Source of the DNA: Coniferiporia sulphurascens
Lineage: Eukaryota > Basidiomycota > Agaricomycetes > Hymenochaetales > Hymenochaetaceae
Assembly: GCA_002794785.1 (NCBI GenBank)
Contig: NBBA01000006.1
Span: 1,922,001-1,986,000 of the forward strand
Direction of reading: 5' to 3'
Length of the DNA: 64,000 nucleotides
Part shown: one piece after another, positions 11,429 to 22,258 of the stretch
How the letters are laid out: each line of letters opens with the position of its first letter
Numbering within the stretch: the stretch's first letter is position 1
Made by a program: the position numbers and the translations under genes
The notes under the pieces: generated by a model
Database searches by the model: none
Seen by the model: the letters and a program-made list of their open reading frames with translations, nothing else
Told to the model about the DNA's origin: nothing

Positions 11429-11847
11429 TCAGGATGTGCTCCTAGGGCCCTCAGTGATGGTGACGGCACCCCCCATTCGCTCCACAGACCGGATACGCCC
11501 TTTATCAGCTTCGGTGCACTCCGTCCCTGTGCCATTGAGAATGCCATGAACTTTGGCGATGTTGCCCTCTGCCCAGTTTTTTCATGGTTTGTGGATGGAC
11601 TAAACGAAAACCGGAAGGTCAAAACAGATGCAAGGCATTGTACAGGCGAGTCGTACCTTGCTGGTAGAGGCCGCTAGGATAACGAGGCCTGCGAGAATGA
11701 CGGTCTCCTCGTTGATGATGTACAGCTCCTGGGGGATGGCAGCGGCCATAAGACCAGTGCTGAGGATGACAGTGCTAGTCTTGGAGGCAAGGCTTGATGA
11801 TGGTACGGAGTTGAGAATCGCAGACATGCGCTCAGTGGGCGGGTTGA
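11429..11847 (-). pseudogene. Fragment of mitochondrial ATP synthase subunit b gene (ATP4-like)
   Basis: Minus-strand exon 11847 to about 11653 reads RMSAILNSVPSSSLASK then STGLMAAAIPQELYIINEET, matching the family pattern in Atp4, the stator b subunit of mitochondrial F1Fo ATPase (TG.AA.AISQELYVVNEET). After a GTACGA...TTTAG intron the next exon reads KNWAEGNIAKVHGILNG and IRSVERMGGAVTIT, the following stalk segment, and ends at TGA (11429). A further in-frame TGA precedes KNWAEG. N- and C-terminal parts are missing. The retained intron shows that this is a DNA-level partial copy, not a processed one. Confidence 0.7.
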
Positions 11848-12830
11848 CTATCAGAGTACAAATTATACTTTACACTGTGATGAACTAATGCATGGACATA
11901 CGAGGGAATGGCTTTAGGGAGGACAACCACAGTAGTACAACAGCAATGAAAAGCTCATAGCCTGCATCCATACTGTGAACTGTTTTCACAGGGCCTCAGC
12001 CCCCCACCCTATCCAGAGCCTGAACAAGCTCAAAAATCCAGCTGGATAGAACACAGATACACATTAGCCCTACACACAGTGCTGAGCAATGGATACCACT
12101 AACCCATTAGATTTCTCTATTAATTCAGTCCATGTGAGAATGGCTGCCAATAATGTGGAGACCTAGTGTTACAGTAATTAGTCAAGAAGCAAATAGCTTG
12201 TCAGACACAGCTGTTGGACTTAACAAAGAAAAGGGCAGCAACAACAATGCAGGTTGTCATTGACTTTAATTTGTGTAAGTGGCCCCGGGAACACCCGGAA
12301 CTGTGCCCATGTCTCGGGACGGATTTCTCCGAGGCCACCAGCCAGAGTCGTGTGACCTAAGTACCAAATGTAGTCGCATAACCAAGATTATTAAATCATA
12401 ATTCCAACACTATAAGGTATCTAGTACAAGGAATCCGACACAATGACAAGTCGTCACAAGGACTGTCTACTATTATGAGTGTTTATATAGTCCCAATAAG
12501 AAATGTCAGAAGACTACATTGTGCAGGCAAGTCTTGTACCACCTTTATAAATCATTACAAAAAATGTCTACTATTATAACCACTGTTATAGTCCCAACAA
12601 GTAATGTTGAAAGACTATATTGTGCGGAAAGCCTTGTGTTGCCATTACAAGTCACTCCAATTCAAATGCAAGAATTATATTGCCTTATATATACATATAA
12701 CTGCTGATAACACATCACAAGGTTTGACTAATGCTTGTCAACCAGGATCTGTCAAATTCCGTGATGAGTGGGCCGCGGCATAGCATGCTCAACTTGAACG
12801 CAGCGAGCGGTATCTACATCGACGCCGACG
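11848..12830. other. Intergenic, no gene recognised; upstream region of the transcription-factor gene
   Basis: AT-rich sequence without a convincing coding region. It contains the 101-bp tandem repeat annotated separately and a GC-rich block near 12285-12355 that I could not assign. Confidence 0.5.
12440..12641 (+). repeat. Two degenerate 101-bp tandem repeats
   Basis: GTCTACTATTAT occurs at 12465 and again at 12566. The following blocks recur in the same order: TATAGTCCCAA, AGACTA(C/T)ATTGTGC, CAAGTCTTGT / AAGCCTTGTG and AT(T/C)ACAA. Period is about 101 bp. It lies roughly 200 bp upstream of the transcription-factor start codon; no function is evident. Confidence 0.6.
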
Positions 12831-15800
12831 ATGCCTCCTGTGCAGAAGGCTGCTTCGGAGGGCTACAGAAATAGGAAGACAGAGCTCAAACGCGCAAGGG
12901 GCGAGATCTCATGCGCGGAGTGCAGAAGGTGCGCTGCTCCTTATTACAGACTCGATCAGCTCAACGGGTTTGCGCAGGTTGAAAGTAAAGTGTGATAAAG
13001 CCGTGAGTCGCTGGCACGCTGGCTGGTCTTTCCTGACCTTGTTCAATTCCAAGATTCCGTGTAACACGTGCGTGAGGAGGGGCTGCCAGACTATATGTCC
13101 CAATGGTGCGCCGTCTCGTCGGCTCACTCCATGTACCTGCTCTTACACCTTTTTCAGGCTCCCTAGCAACTGGTCAAGGGACGAGGTATGTGTTAAGTCG
13201 TCCTCGTTCTCTTTGCGTACACTGATCCACTCTGGCCGCCCAGATTCATTCTTGCAGACACGGACACGCTTCACCTCAGGCTGGAGGAGACGAGCAAGCG
13301 TATCCGCCAGCTCGAAGATGCCCTGCAGATCGCGCATGCGGCAACGTCCAACGACCAGCACCCCTTGCTTTCCGAAGAGCTTCTACGGATAAAGACAGGC
13401 GTCGCATCTCCGTCGAAGAAGGGGAGGGGGGATGACGCTGGAAGCGACGAGCTTGACAAGGATATCATGAACTCGTTCGGGAATCTCACAGTGTCAGAGC
13501 GTGCCGGAGCGGGGGAGGTACGTTAGCACTGCTACTCTCCACCACATCATTCTTATTCTATTCATCACACTTTAGTCCTTTCTTGTCGTACGTAATATAA
13601 GACCTCAGGAGCAACCCCCTTGCACTCACATGGCCCACAGCACGATATCAACCGCAGCGTGCTCGCGCGACTGGAGCCAGATAGCCCGACAGTGGCGCAC
13701 CGATCTGCCCTACCGTTCGACATCACCTTTCTCAGCAGGAGCTTCCCCTTCGCACCTCCGCACCTTCAGACGCGCGCGATGCAGGAGGCGATTGAAGACC
13801 AGCTGCCCACATACGAGCGCGCGTCCGCGCTGTGCGAGTGCTACATTCAGAATATCTCCTGGTGGGTACGGCCTGTTGCGCGCGACCAGCTCGTGGAGGA
13901 GCTCGTCCCTGCGGCGTACAAAAAGCGACGCGGGTACGATGGAGGCGGCGCTGAAGGACAGGGAAAGGGATGGGCCGAAGCCAAAGGTGTACCGCAGCTA
14001 CATGCGGCCATGGACCCGCACGACCTCGCGGTATTGTTAATGGTGTTCGCGCTTGGCGCGGTGGGCGACTTCACGCTCGAGCCGAACAACGACGAGGCAG
14101 AATTGTACCTCCGCCTGAGCCGCGCTGCGCTCTGCCTCAAGCCCGTACTCGACTTCGCGAGCCTGTCAGCGGTGCAGGCGATATGCCTGATGGGCGCATA
14201 CGACTTGTTTTCGTGCCGCAAGCGCTCTCTGGAGACGATGTGGGAGACGCTGTCGTTCGCCATGAGTCTGGCTGCTGGCGTGCGTGTTGAACGCGCTGTG
14301 CCACAGAGAGCATACCAACTGATACTAGTGATATTTACATAGGTTGGTTTGCGTAAGTATCGAAAGAGGGTGAGATGTTGGTATTGTCGTCTCTTACGTT
14401 CTTTTATTGTAGATCGAGATCCTACGCATTGGAAGTTTGAGCCCAAGATAGTACAGCGCAGGAGGGTCGTGTTTTGGGAATTGAGGATCCTCGATACGTG
14501 GAAGGTGTGTTTTCAATAACCTCATTCCGTCCTTCGTTCCTTCGTTCGCTCATACAAGAGCCACAGTGCCTTGGTTCAGGAAGACCGGCCTCCATTTATA
14601 AAGACGATATCGACTGTGAGCTGCCTATCGATACAGATGCTACATTTGATGAGGAAGGAAAGGAGGTCCCCAGCTGTGCGTACATTTCACGCTCGAACTT
14701 GGCTCTACCAACCTACATCCTAAATAGTCTGGAGATGGAAGTACGTCCTCCTTCGAGACCTTATAGTGGAGATCTCCCAGAAGCTCTGTTCGGCGAAACC
14801 GCTGAAGTACTCGGAAGTCCTGGAGCTGGATCATAAAGTGCGCGAGTTCGGCCCACGCCAGTTTTCTAAGCAGATAGCCATGTCCATCGGACAGGACGGC
14901 TACTCCGAGCCAGGGGGCGTCCGGGCGTATTTACAGCGATACGTGCAGAATCTGATGGAAGATATGGGTTTGTATAACCATCTCCTTCATGCCTGATCGT
15001 CCTTTCACGGACTCTCCCTTACATCGATGTAATAGTCCTGCAAATCCTGCACCGGAACTTCTTTGCACGCGCGATCCTCGAGAACCCGAAGGACCCGATG
15101 CGGAGCCAGTTCGCGCCGTCGTTCGTCGCCGCGTACAACAGCGCCTCGTCCTTGCTGCGCGTCGTCCGCGAGCACTTCGAGGTCAACCCGCACGTTATGC
15201 GTCGCTACTGGTCGGTGTGGGCACACAGCCTGAGTGCATGCGTGCGTCGGCTCTCCCGTTCTGGTCTGGCTGGCTTCTTACTTATGTGGGACGGACTGAC
15301 TTTTTTTGTAGGTCGTCCTTGGGTCTGTTGCCGCGAGGGTGCCGACCTCGGTCCTCGCACCGCACGCCTTCTCTGATTTCGTCGCGTCGTTGAGTGTGTT
15401 CGAAAGGGCACAGGCGCATCCGGCCGTGCAGAGCGGACTTGTGAGTCGATTTGATACGTGTGCCTAATTAATCTCGTCTAGAGTTTGTTTTTTGTTTTGT
15501 TAACTGGCCATACTGTACAGCCCGTCCTCAGGCGTCTGCAGAAAAGGGCGTACGTAGCGCTCTTGGGCGCTGGGGTCGACGTGGCCTCTTTCATGCAGAA
15601 AGCCGCCCCGCCGCCGGCGAAGACGGACGGGGGGCAGGGAGAAGGCGTTCGTGGTTTGGACGGGACATGTATATCCGATCCCATCTCCGCCGCGGCGCGT
15701 CCGCATCCACCAGACGCGTCTGACTCGTTCCCCCGGTCCCAGTCTACCCAATTCGCGCCGGGGTCGGAGGATGGGATTAATGGCGCTATTGCGGGGCTGC

Positions 15801-16357
15801 GTACGGACGAGGTCGCGTATTTCCTCCCAGCCACAGAAGCTAGCTCCGGAGGCCAGGGTTACGCCGGCTTCGCGGATGCAGTTAAAGACACTCTTGGTGC
15901 TGGGAGCGGGGGAGGGTTTCGTGGGTTCGTTGCTAGCGACGCGGAAGTAGACCGGTCCGCCCGCACCCAGCCTGCGACAGCCTCCTCCTCTACCGAGAGC
16001 TCGCCCTGGACGTTCACCCCCGCGCCGTTCTTCGCGCCGCACGGTGCGCCGGGGGCCCCGGGTGTAGAAGACGGATTTGGATTTGGATTTGAAGGACAGC
16101 TCGGGGACGCGCAGTTCGGGGGGTTGGGAGGAGGGGGGTACGCGTCGGTGTTCGACCTGCAGGAGCCTGACTTTGCTGCGCTTATGGAGCTCGATGAGTA
16201 TGGCTATGGCTATGGCCTCGGGGATGGAGGTGAGGGTACGGGGGCGGGAGCGGGAGCAGGAGGCGCAGCGCCTGTGGTGGGGTTCGATGCAGCGCTGGAA
16301 GCGCTCTTCGGCCAGACATTCCCCGGGGTGGGCGGATTCGGCCAACAAGGCGAGTGA
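12831..16357 (+). CDS. Zn(II)2Cys6 transcription factor with fungal-specific TF domain
   Basis: A nuclear sequence-specific regulator, predicted 899 aa from 13 exons whose lengths sum to a clean frame: 12831-12928, 12978-13002, 13054-13105, 13158-13185, 13244-13517, 13641-14279, 14343-14352, 14413-14504, 14567-14675, 14767-14967, 15036-15241, 15312-15440, 15521-16357. The binuclear cluster uses Cys28, 31, 38, 44, 47 and 56 (SCAECRRLKVKCDK, PCNTCVRRGC). A linker and heptad-like dimerisation segment follow (LEETSKRIRQLEDALQ). The middle homology region shows AVLLMVFALGAVGDF and the GLHRDPTHW signature of Fungal_trans domains. The C-terminus (about residues 630-899) is low-complexity, Gly/Ala/Pro-rich with acidic patches (FDLQEPDF), plausibly an activation region. 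Exon 7 is only 10 nt. The target pathway is not evident from neighbours. Confidence 0.88.
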
Positions 16358-16423
16358 ACTGAATCGCTGAGGTCGTACCCCATGCTATTCGCGACGAATT
16401 CCGTGTCGTGTATACAGTATATA

Positions 16424-16946
16424 CATGTGCTGTATGTTTTATTTTGTTTTCGGATATGGATCGATCTTCGTTGCCTGTATAGGGATGTACTACTACTACT
16501 ACTGTTACAATATCGTTTTTTGAAGCGAAGCGTGTGGTGTGCGATATGATGCTAGTGTCATTTTTAAATCTACTTGGAGGGGCGGTACTAGGTGCACTCG
16601 CCGTCGTCAACCGGCTGGTATTGCATTGCATATTGCTTACTTAGCCAGGCCGCTTCCACCTGATGTGGAGGTCGCTATCGGAGGGCCGTGCAGGCCGCAC
16701 CTGCGTCAGGTCAATGTACTCCCTCGCCTCAGGCCCATGCTCTTCGCCTACAGCACAAAAGCAAAAGTAGTCCGTAGTCAGTCTAGATCTAGACCAACGG
16801 ACGACGGAAAGTCGCGTTCGAGTGAAAGAAAAAAAAACAGCCAACGCACTCCTATCGATCATGTCCGCATCGTCTGCATCCACGTCACGGTCTTCGTCCT
16901 CGTTGTCTTCGTACTCAGCGTCCGCGTCCGTGCCAGCGTTGGTGTC
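16424..16946 (-). pseudogene. Inverted partial copy of the GPN1 3' end (last exons and 3' UTR)
   Basis: The minus strand encodes [11 protein letters not shown], then after an intron GEEHGPEAREYIDLTQ and ending [12 protein letters not shown] with stop, almost the same as the tail of the GPN1 gene at 51230-51485. Homology continues into the trailer (AAATCTACTTGGAGGG, GTTACAATATCGTTTTTTG) and stops at about 16946, where the text changes to CCCCTAAGG. No start or GTPase domain is present. It sits just downstream of the transcription factor, tail to tail. Confidence 0.85.
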
Positions 16947-17075
16947 GCCCCTAAGGGCCCTAACTCAATAACTGGAGGACTTGACTCCTTAATTAATTGC
17001 CATATGGATAACTTGGGAAATGTCTTTCACATAACCATTATTACTAGTGATACAATACAGTGTGTACAACTTTTC

Positions 17076-17332
17076 TCTTAAAATCTACGCACATTGTGGT
17101 AGATGATGAGGTGCAGTGGTGAAGTTGAGGCAAAGGTGGTTATCAGTGTAAACCGATGTATTTCTAGGGTGAGACCAGCTCCCCTTATATACACGTTCCG
17201 TGAGCTACTTATACTATAACTATCATAGCTCCTATTCGTATTGTGTTATCATTGCGTTATCGTTGACTTAGTAAGATGGTTGTTCATATGACCATCTGTT
17301 TATTTATATTGTTTTGTTATATTTATTTAATA
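17076..17332 (-). repeat. COP-B 3' LTR
   Basis: The copy is 257 bp and nearly identical to the 5' LTR. It includes the TATATAAGGGGAGCTGG TATA-type promoter block and ends at the TTTTC duplication. Confidence 0.88.
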
Positions 17333-17344
17333 CTCCCCTTCAAA

Positions 17345-20300
17345 CTTTTACTAGGCGGAGTAGACTTGTAAAATGTTTGATTAATTCTATTGTTAGCACT
17401 TTCATCATAATATCAGCCTTTTGCTGTCCAGTTGGAATATATGAAACTGATATGGTTTCATTTTCAATGTAATCTCATAAAAAATCTTTTCATATATCAA
17501 TATGTTTCATTTGTTGCATGTATTTTTGTTCTGTTGAGTTTACTATAGTTATGGCTGCTTGATTATCACATAATATTTTCGTAGGTGTATCCAAGGTCTG
17601 CAGTACCTCTTCAACCAGTCTTCTTAGCCATATTGCTTCTTTTACTCCATGAGTTAAAGCTTGTAATTCAGCTTTGCATACTGATAATGACACTAATTCT
17701 TGTTTTTTACTTGACCATGATGTCATTGCATTTCCTATTTGGAATATATATCCAGATATTGCTTTATGGCCTTCTTGTGTCATTCTGTCAGCATTGGTAT
17801 ATCCAATTAACTCGATTGGTTCTTTTCCTCTGAGTATTAACCAATAATCGTTTGTTCCTTTTAAATATTTAAAGCAGTGTTTTACTGCATTATAGTGTTC
17901 AATACTAGGTTTGTTTAAATGCCTAGCAAATTGACCTGTTGTGAATGATATGTCAGGTCTTGTACAATCTGCTGCATATCGTAATGCTCCAACCATATTC
18001 ATGTATGGTATTTGTTTCATAAAGTTTATTTCTTTGTTAGTTGGATTTTCAAGTGATTTTAACACTTGTCCTGGTGTCATTGGTGTTTGTACCATTGCAG
18101 CGTCTTTTAGCTTATATTTTTCTATTATATTATCAATATAATTCTTTTGTCTTAATTTTATAATTCTTTCATCTCAGTTTCTTTCAATTTCAATACCGAG
18201 TAACCAATGTATATCGTTTCTGTCAGTGAATTTTACATGTTTTCCAATTTTGTCTTTAAAGGCTTTTATTATTAATAAATTTAAGCCACATATCGTTATA
18301 TTGTCAACATGTATGAAAAGTATTAGGATAGTTTTTTCTTTTACTTTTCTAAGGAATACTGCATTGTCTTGGACTGATCGTACTAGTCCAATTCCTATTA
18401 ATATTTCAGATAATTTTTTATACCATCGTCTGCCTGCTTGTTTTAATCCGTATAAGGCTTTATTTAATTTTAAAACTTGTCCAGGTTTTGTTTTGATTAA
18501 ATTTCCTGGTGGTGGTTTTATGTATATGTTTTCGTCTTTTTCTAGTTCACCATATAAGTATGCTGATTTAATGTCGATTTGGTGAATTTCGTAATTATTT
18601 GTTGCGCTCCAACTTAATATAGTTCTTGCTGTAGCTAGTCGTGCTACTGGAGTGAATGTATCGTTTGAGTAGTAGTCTATACCCTCTTTCTGGGCAAATC
18701 CTTGAACTACTAATCTTGCTTTGTAACGTTCAATTTCTCCATTTGCTAATCTTTTTGTTTTATAAATAAATCTTGTTCTGATTATGTTTGCTTCTTTTGG
18801 TGGATCCATGATTTTCCATGTAGATCTTTCGATTAAAGTTTTTATTTCTTCTTTCATTGCTGTGATCCACTGATTTGCGTCAATTCTATTGATCGCTTGT
18901 TGATATGAATTCGGATTGCCTATTAATTCCGTATTGAATTGATTAAATTCCGTAAGATAAGTAACTGTATTTTGTTCATCAAAGTTAAGACCTAATGATT
19001 GTTTCGTTGGTTTTGTTGTTCTTATTGGTCTTTCTTTTGTTAATTCTTGTATTTGTTTGTTTTGTTTTTCTGTTATATTCTCCCCTTCAATTTTAGATGG
19101 TGGAGAATCTAAAAATTGTAGATTTCATTTGACTGAAATTTTTCTGTTATGATAGGTTCTATGACCTTTGCTTTCTTCATCAAATCCTAGCCATTGTGCA
19201 TAAATTCCTTTTGGTTGTAATTTATTAACATCTTCTTGTCATATAATGCAATATTGGCCGAATTCTTTTAGATCGTCAATATTATAATTTTCGTTATATC
19301 ATTTAAAATATGGTGTTTTAAAATCAATAGCACTCTTTGGTGTTCTATTGTAAACGTAAGTACTGTATTTTACAGCTTCTCCCCATAGACTGGGTGGTAG
19401 TTTCGCTTGTAGCAGATTTACTCGTGTATTATTTAGAATCGTTTGATGTGATCATTCTGCTACTCCATTTTGTTGTGGCGTATCATGAACAGTCAGCTTT
19501 CATATCGTTCCATGTTTTTCTAAATATTCAGTGAATTGTTTACTCAAAAACACTGTATCGTTATCGCTTTGTAATATTTTTATTTTTATATTATGTTGAG
19601 TATTGAGCATTGTAGCCCATGTCGTATAAGCATTTAAGCCCTCATCTTTTGTTTTTAATAAAATCATTTTTATCCATCTTGTAGCATTGTCTACAAGTGT
19701 TAGAAGATATTTATATCCTCCTATAGCATGTGTGGATGCTGGACCCCATATGTCCATATGTATGTGATCGCCAAATTTTTCGGCTAACTTTGAAATATGT
19801 AATTTTGGGATTTGCATTCTTTTTATATTTGCTTCAAGGCAAATTGTGCATTGAGTTTCGTCGTAGTTTGAAATTTTGTTATTTGTAATTTGATCTTCTT
19901 TTAGTAATCGTTTTATGTAAGCATAACTTATATGCCCGAGTTTTTTGTGAAGTTCAAATAATGTTCCATTTTTTGTAGCCGCTTGTACATCATTGTTAAA
20001 TATACTATACAATCCATTTTTATTTATGATTTTTCCGCATAAAGATCCATTAGGATACTTTATTGTACATTCGTTTTCTTTATAAATAAATTCGTAGCCA
20101 TCTTGACATAGAAGTCCTTGAGAGACTAATGTCATATTCATTTTAGGATTGTAGTATATGTTTGATAATATGATGACACTTACTGAGTGTCCGTTGGGGA
20201 TGTAAAGCTTAAGATCCCCTACTATATTTGCCATGAATGTTGTTTTGTTGGCAGCCGTTATTGTAATTGTGTCAGTTTTGTAAGTATTTTGTAATCAATT

Positions 20301-20738
20301 TAGATATGGTGTTAAATGTATTGTTGCACCAGTATCAATTATATCCATTGAAGAATAAACATTGTTAGCAAATTTTTCTGTTGTTATAGTGTTAATGCTT
20401 ACGTCTAAATTGTTATCATCCACATCTTCCATGGCACTATCGTGGTTTCCTATTGTGTCAAGGAAGTCGTTATATGAATAAATTGGGAATTCTCCCATGT
20501 CGAAGTCATCGTCATTGATTTCGGTTATAAAGGCGGTTTCGCCTTGGCCTATTATGGCGCTTAACTCGATTCGGGAGCTCGATGCGACGTTTGTTGCTGC
20601 TGCTGCTGCAGTATGTTTAGCCTGGGCCACACTTGCCCCAGTCGTTGTCGGTGCGCTGACGCACCTGTTTCCTTCCCTTTTCCTTTTTCGTTGTTCGCAT
20701 TCGCATCCTCTTTTTTCTTTTGAGCTGCCTTTGTCCAT
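17345..20738 (-). pseudogene. COP-B Pol (protease, integrase, RT, RNase H) interrupted only by TGA codons
   Basis: A single reading phase from 20738 to the natural stop before the purine tract. Protease: DTGATIHLTPYL. Integrase: HHCC zinc region (HKKLGHISY ... CTIC) and catalytic Asp in HMDIWGP and LQSDND. RT: QIDIKSAYLYGELEKDENIY, LYGLKQAGRRWY, LFIHVDNITICG (HVDN in place of YVDD). RNase H: ISGYIFQIG, SWSSKKQE, ILCDNQAAITIVNS, QMKHIDI, QKADIM. In-frame TGAs lie at 17475, 17490, 18174, 19125, 19239, 19299, 19452, 19500 and 20295 (lower coordinates). There is no TAA, TAG or frameshift. At 17490 the COP-A homologue has CGA. Confidence 0.88.
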
Positions 20739-22189
20739 TCCGTTTTTGGCGCCCAGCAGTCTCGACTAAAGTGTCCTAACTTATTACAGTTATAGCACTT
20801 AATAATGTGTGATTGTTGGTTAGGGGAATATCCCCCTCGTCCTCGTCCTCGCATATATCCTCCACGGCCCCTATAGCTGCGACCTTGTGGCTGAACTCCG
20901 CGGCTGAAACCGTGTCTGCAGCCCCTAAAATAGGGGTGGTTCCGCTCGTCCTTGGGCAGGTGGTTAGCCGCTGTTCCTGTTCTCTGATGATTTTTACACC
21001 ACCCCTCGAAGGCATTTCTCAGTGCCGTTAGTAAGAATTGAGGGGTTAGTTCAATTTCATCTTTGTCTGGATTTGTTTTGTTAATCATTTTAATATATAA
21101 CTCACTCTGCATGAGTACGTATTGATATTGTTCGGGCATTGCCCTCGTAATAGCCGATATGTATGTCAACTCTGAAACTTTTACCCCTTGGGCTATTAGT
21201 TCCTCGTATTTATTGCTGAGGTTATCAAGCATTCCATCGAAATGGCTGACATGACCTCGGATATCAAAAAGGGCAGCCTCGTTAAAGCCCTTTGTAATTG
21301 TTGTCTGGACATTATATTGTCCATCAAGCACTTTGAGTAGTGCTGGAATATCTTTGTTAAAATTAAGATAATAAGCCAATATCTTGTTGGGCATAGTGCG
21401 CATAATGCCATTATATAAAGTGCTTGATATACCAATCTCTCCAGTTCCTGGGGAGTTAGTGAGCAGGTTACCGTAACCTGCACTTTCGATTGCACTTTGG
21501 ACTCTGTAGTTCCAGAGTTTGTAGTTTCTGTGCCCGTCAAGTTTCTCAATTCCGTCGAAGAATTTCTGGAGTTCTGCGAGTTTAGTTGCCATACTCGGTT
21601 CATCTTCCTCAGTATCATTAGCATCTGAATCGTCAGGGTCAGATGGTTCTGATGGCTCACGTGATGGGTTATTTTTGGATTCTTCTGGGTTTTCTTCTTT
21701 GTTATCTTCTTTTTTATCGTCATCTTCTTTTTTATTGTCTTCTTGTTCTGGCTTAATATAAGGATTGTCAATTTTAAATTGTTCTTTTTTGTTTGGATCT
21801 GATATGCCCAAATATGTACTGATTTGATATCTGATTTTGGATGATTTTCCTTGGTCGGATATTCCTAAATCTTTAGCGTGATTCATTAATTCCATTTTAT
21901 AGTCAGCTTTTATTTTTAATTTTTCATCTTTGGTAGAATTATCATACCTGTTAATTTGATCTTGTATTTGTTGTTCCATTCCGTTAATTGGTATTTGTCT
22001 AAGGTTGCATTGAACTATTAAGTCAACTAACCTTTTGCTATCTTTGGCTTTTTGAATTTTTTCTTCGAGTTCTTCGATAGTAGATGACTGTGTATAGATT
22101 ATTTTTAATTCGTTAGCGATTATTCGTAATCCTGATAATTTTTGCAAACGTGTTTGCTCACGAGTGTTTGGTTTCTGTCCGTCAGACAT
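20561..22189 (-). CDS. COP-B Gag
   Basis: An open 542-codon frame starting MSDGQKPNTREQTRLQ. The N-terminal third is Lys/Glu-rich and helical, followed by an acidic linker. Next comes the UBN2-like capsid region (KFFDGIEKLDGHRNYKLW, NKILAYYLNFNKDIP), an Arg/Gly-rich stretch (YRGRGGYMRGRGRGGY) and one CCHC zinc knuckle CYNCNKLGHFSRDC (about 20770-20805). It packages element RNA in virus-like particles. The frame runs past the knuckle into a glutamine run and stops at 20561, overlapping the protease frame by about 180 nt in another phase. COP-A gag and pol share one frame instead, so a 1-nt indel here is more likely than a programmed shift. Confidence 0.85.
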   Translation of the reverse strand: MSDGQKPNTREQTRLQKLSGLRIIANELKIIYTQSSTIEELEEKIQKAKDSKRLVDLIVQCNLRQIPINGMEQQIQDQINRYDNSTKDEKLKIKADYKMELMNHAKDLGISDQGKSSKIRYQISTYLGISDPNKKEQFKIDNPYIKPEQEDNKKEDDDKKEDNKEENPEESKNNPSREPSEPSDPDDSDANDTEEDEPSMATKLAELQKFFDGIEKLDGHRNYKLWNYRVQSAIESAGYGNLLTNSPGTGEIGISSTLYNGIMRTMPNKILAYYLNFNKDIPALLKVLDGQYNVQTTITKGFNEAALFDIRGHVSHFDGMLDNLSNKYEELIAQGVKVSELTYISAITRAMPEQYQYVLMQSELYIKMINKTNPDKDEIELTPQFLLTALRNAFEGWCKNHQRTGTAANHLPKDERNHPYFRGCRHGFSRGVQPQGRSYRGRGGYMRGRGRGGYSPNQQSHIIKCYNCNKLGHFSRDCWAPKTEWTKAAQKKKEDANANNEKGKGKETGASAHRQRLGQVWPRLNILQQQQQQTSHRAPESS

Positions 22190-22242
22190 AATTTTGTTAT
22201 TCGAGGATGTATAATTTGTTAATTGTTTTGTTAGTTTATAGA

Positions 22243-22258
22243 GTCAAGGCTCATAACC
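22243..22258 (-). promoter_or_regulatory. COP-B primer-binding site (half-tRNA type)
   Basis: Directly after the 5' LTR the coding strand reads GGTTATGAGCCTTGAC. Its complement contains GGCTCATAACC, the anticodon stem-loop of initiator tRNA-Met (CAU anticodon). Drosophila copia and yeast Ty5 are known to prime from a 5' half of this tRNA. The same 16-mer precedes the gag fragment at 24776-24791. Confidence 0.75.

Noticed and set aside
13630..14446. Long open frames on both strands inside the transcription-factor region
   Set aside because: They overlap exon 6 of the Zn2Cys6 factor; only the plus frame with GLHRDP and the middle homology motifs carries family signal.
15500..16348. 282-codon minus-strand frame opposite the transcription-factor C-terminus
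   Set aside because: It mirrors a GC-rich low-complexity exon; no motif and no splice partners.
20561..20738. Programmed gag-pol frameshift in COP-B
   Set aside because: COP-A encodes gag and pol in one frame and no slippery heptamer with structure is apparent; a 1-nt mutation is simpler.
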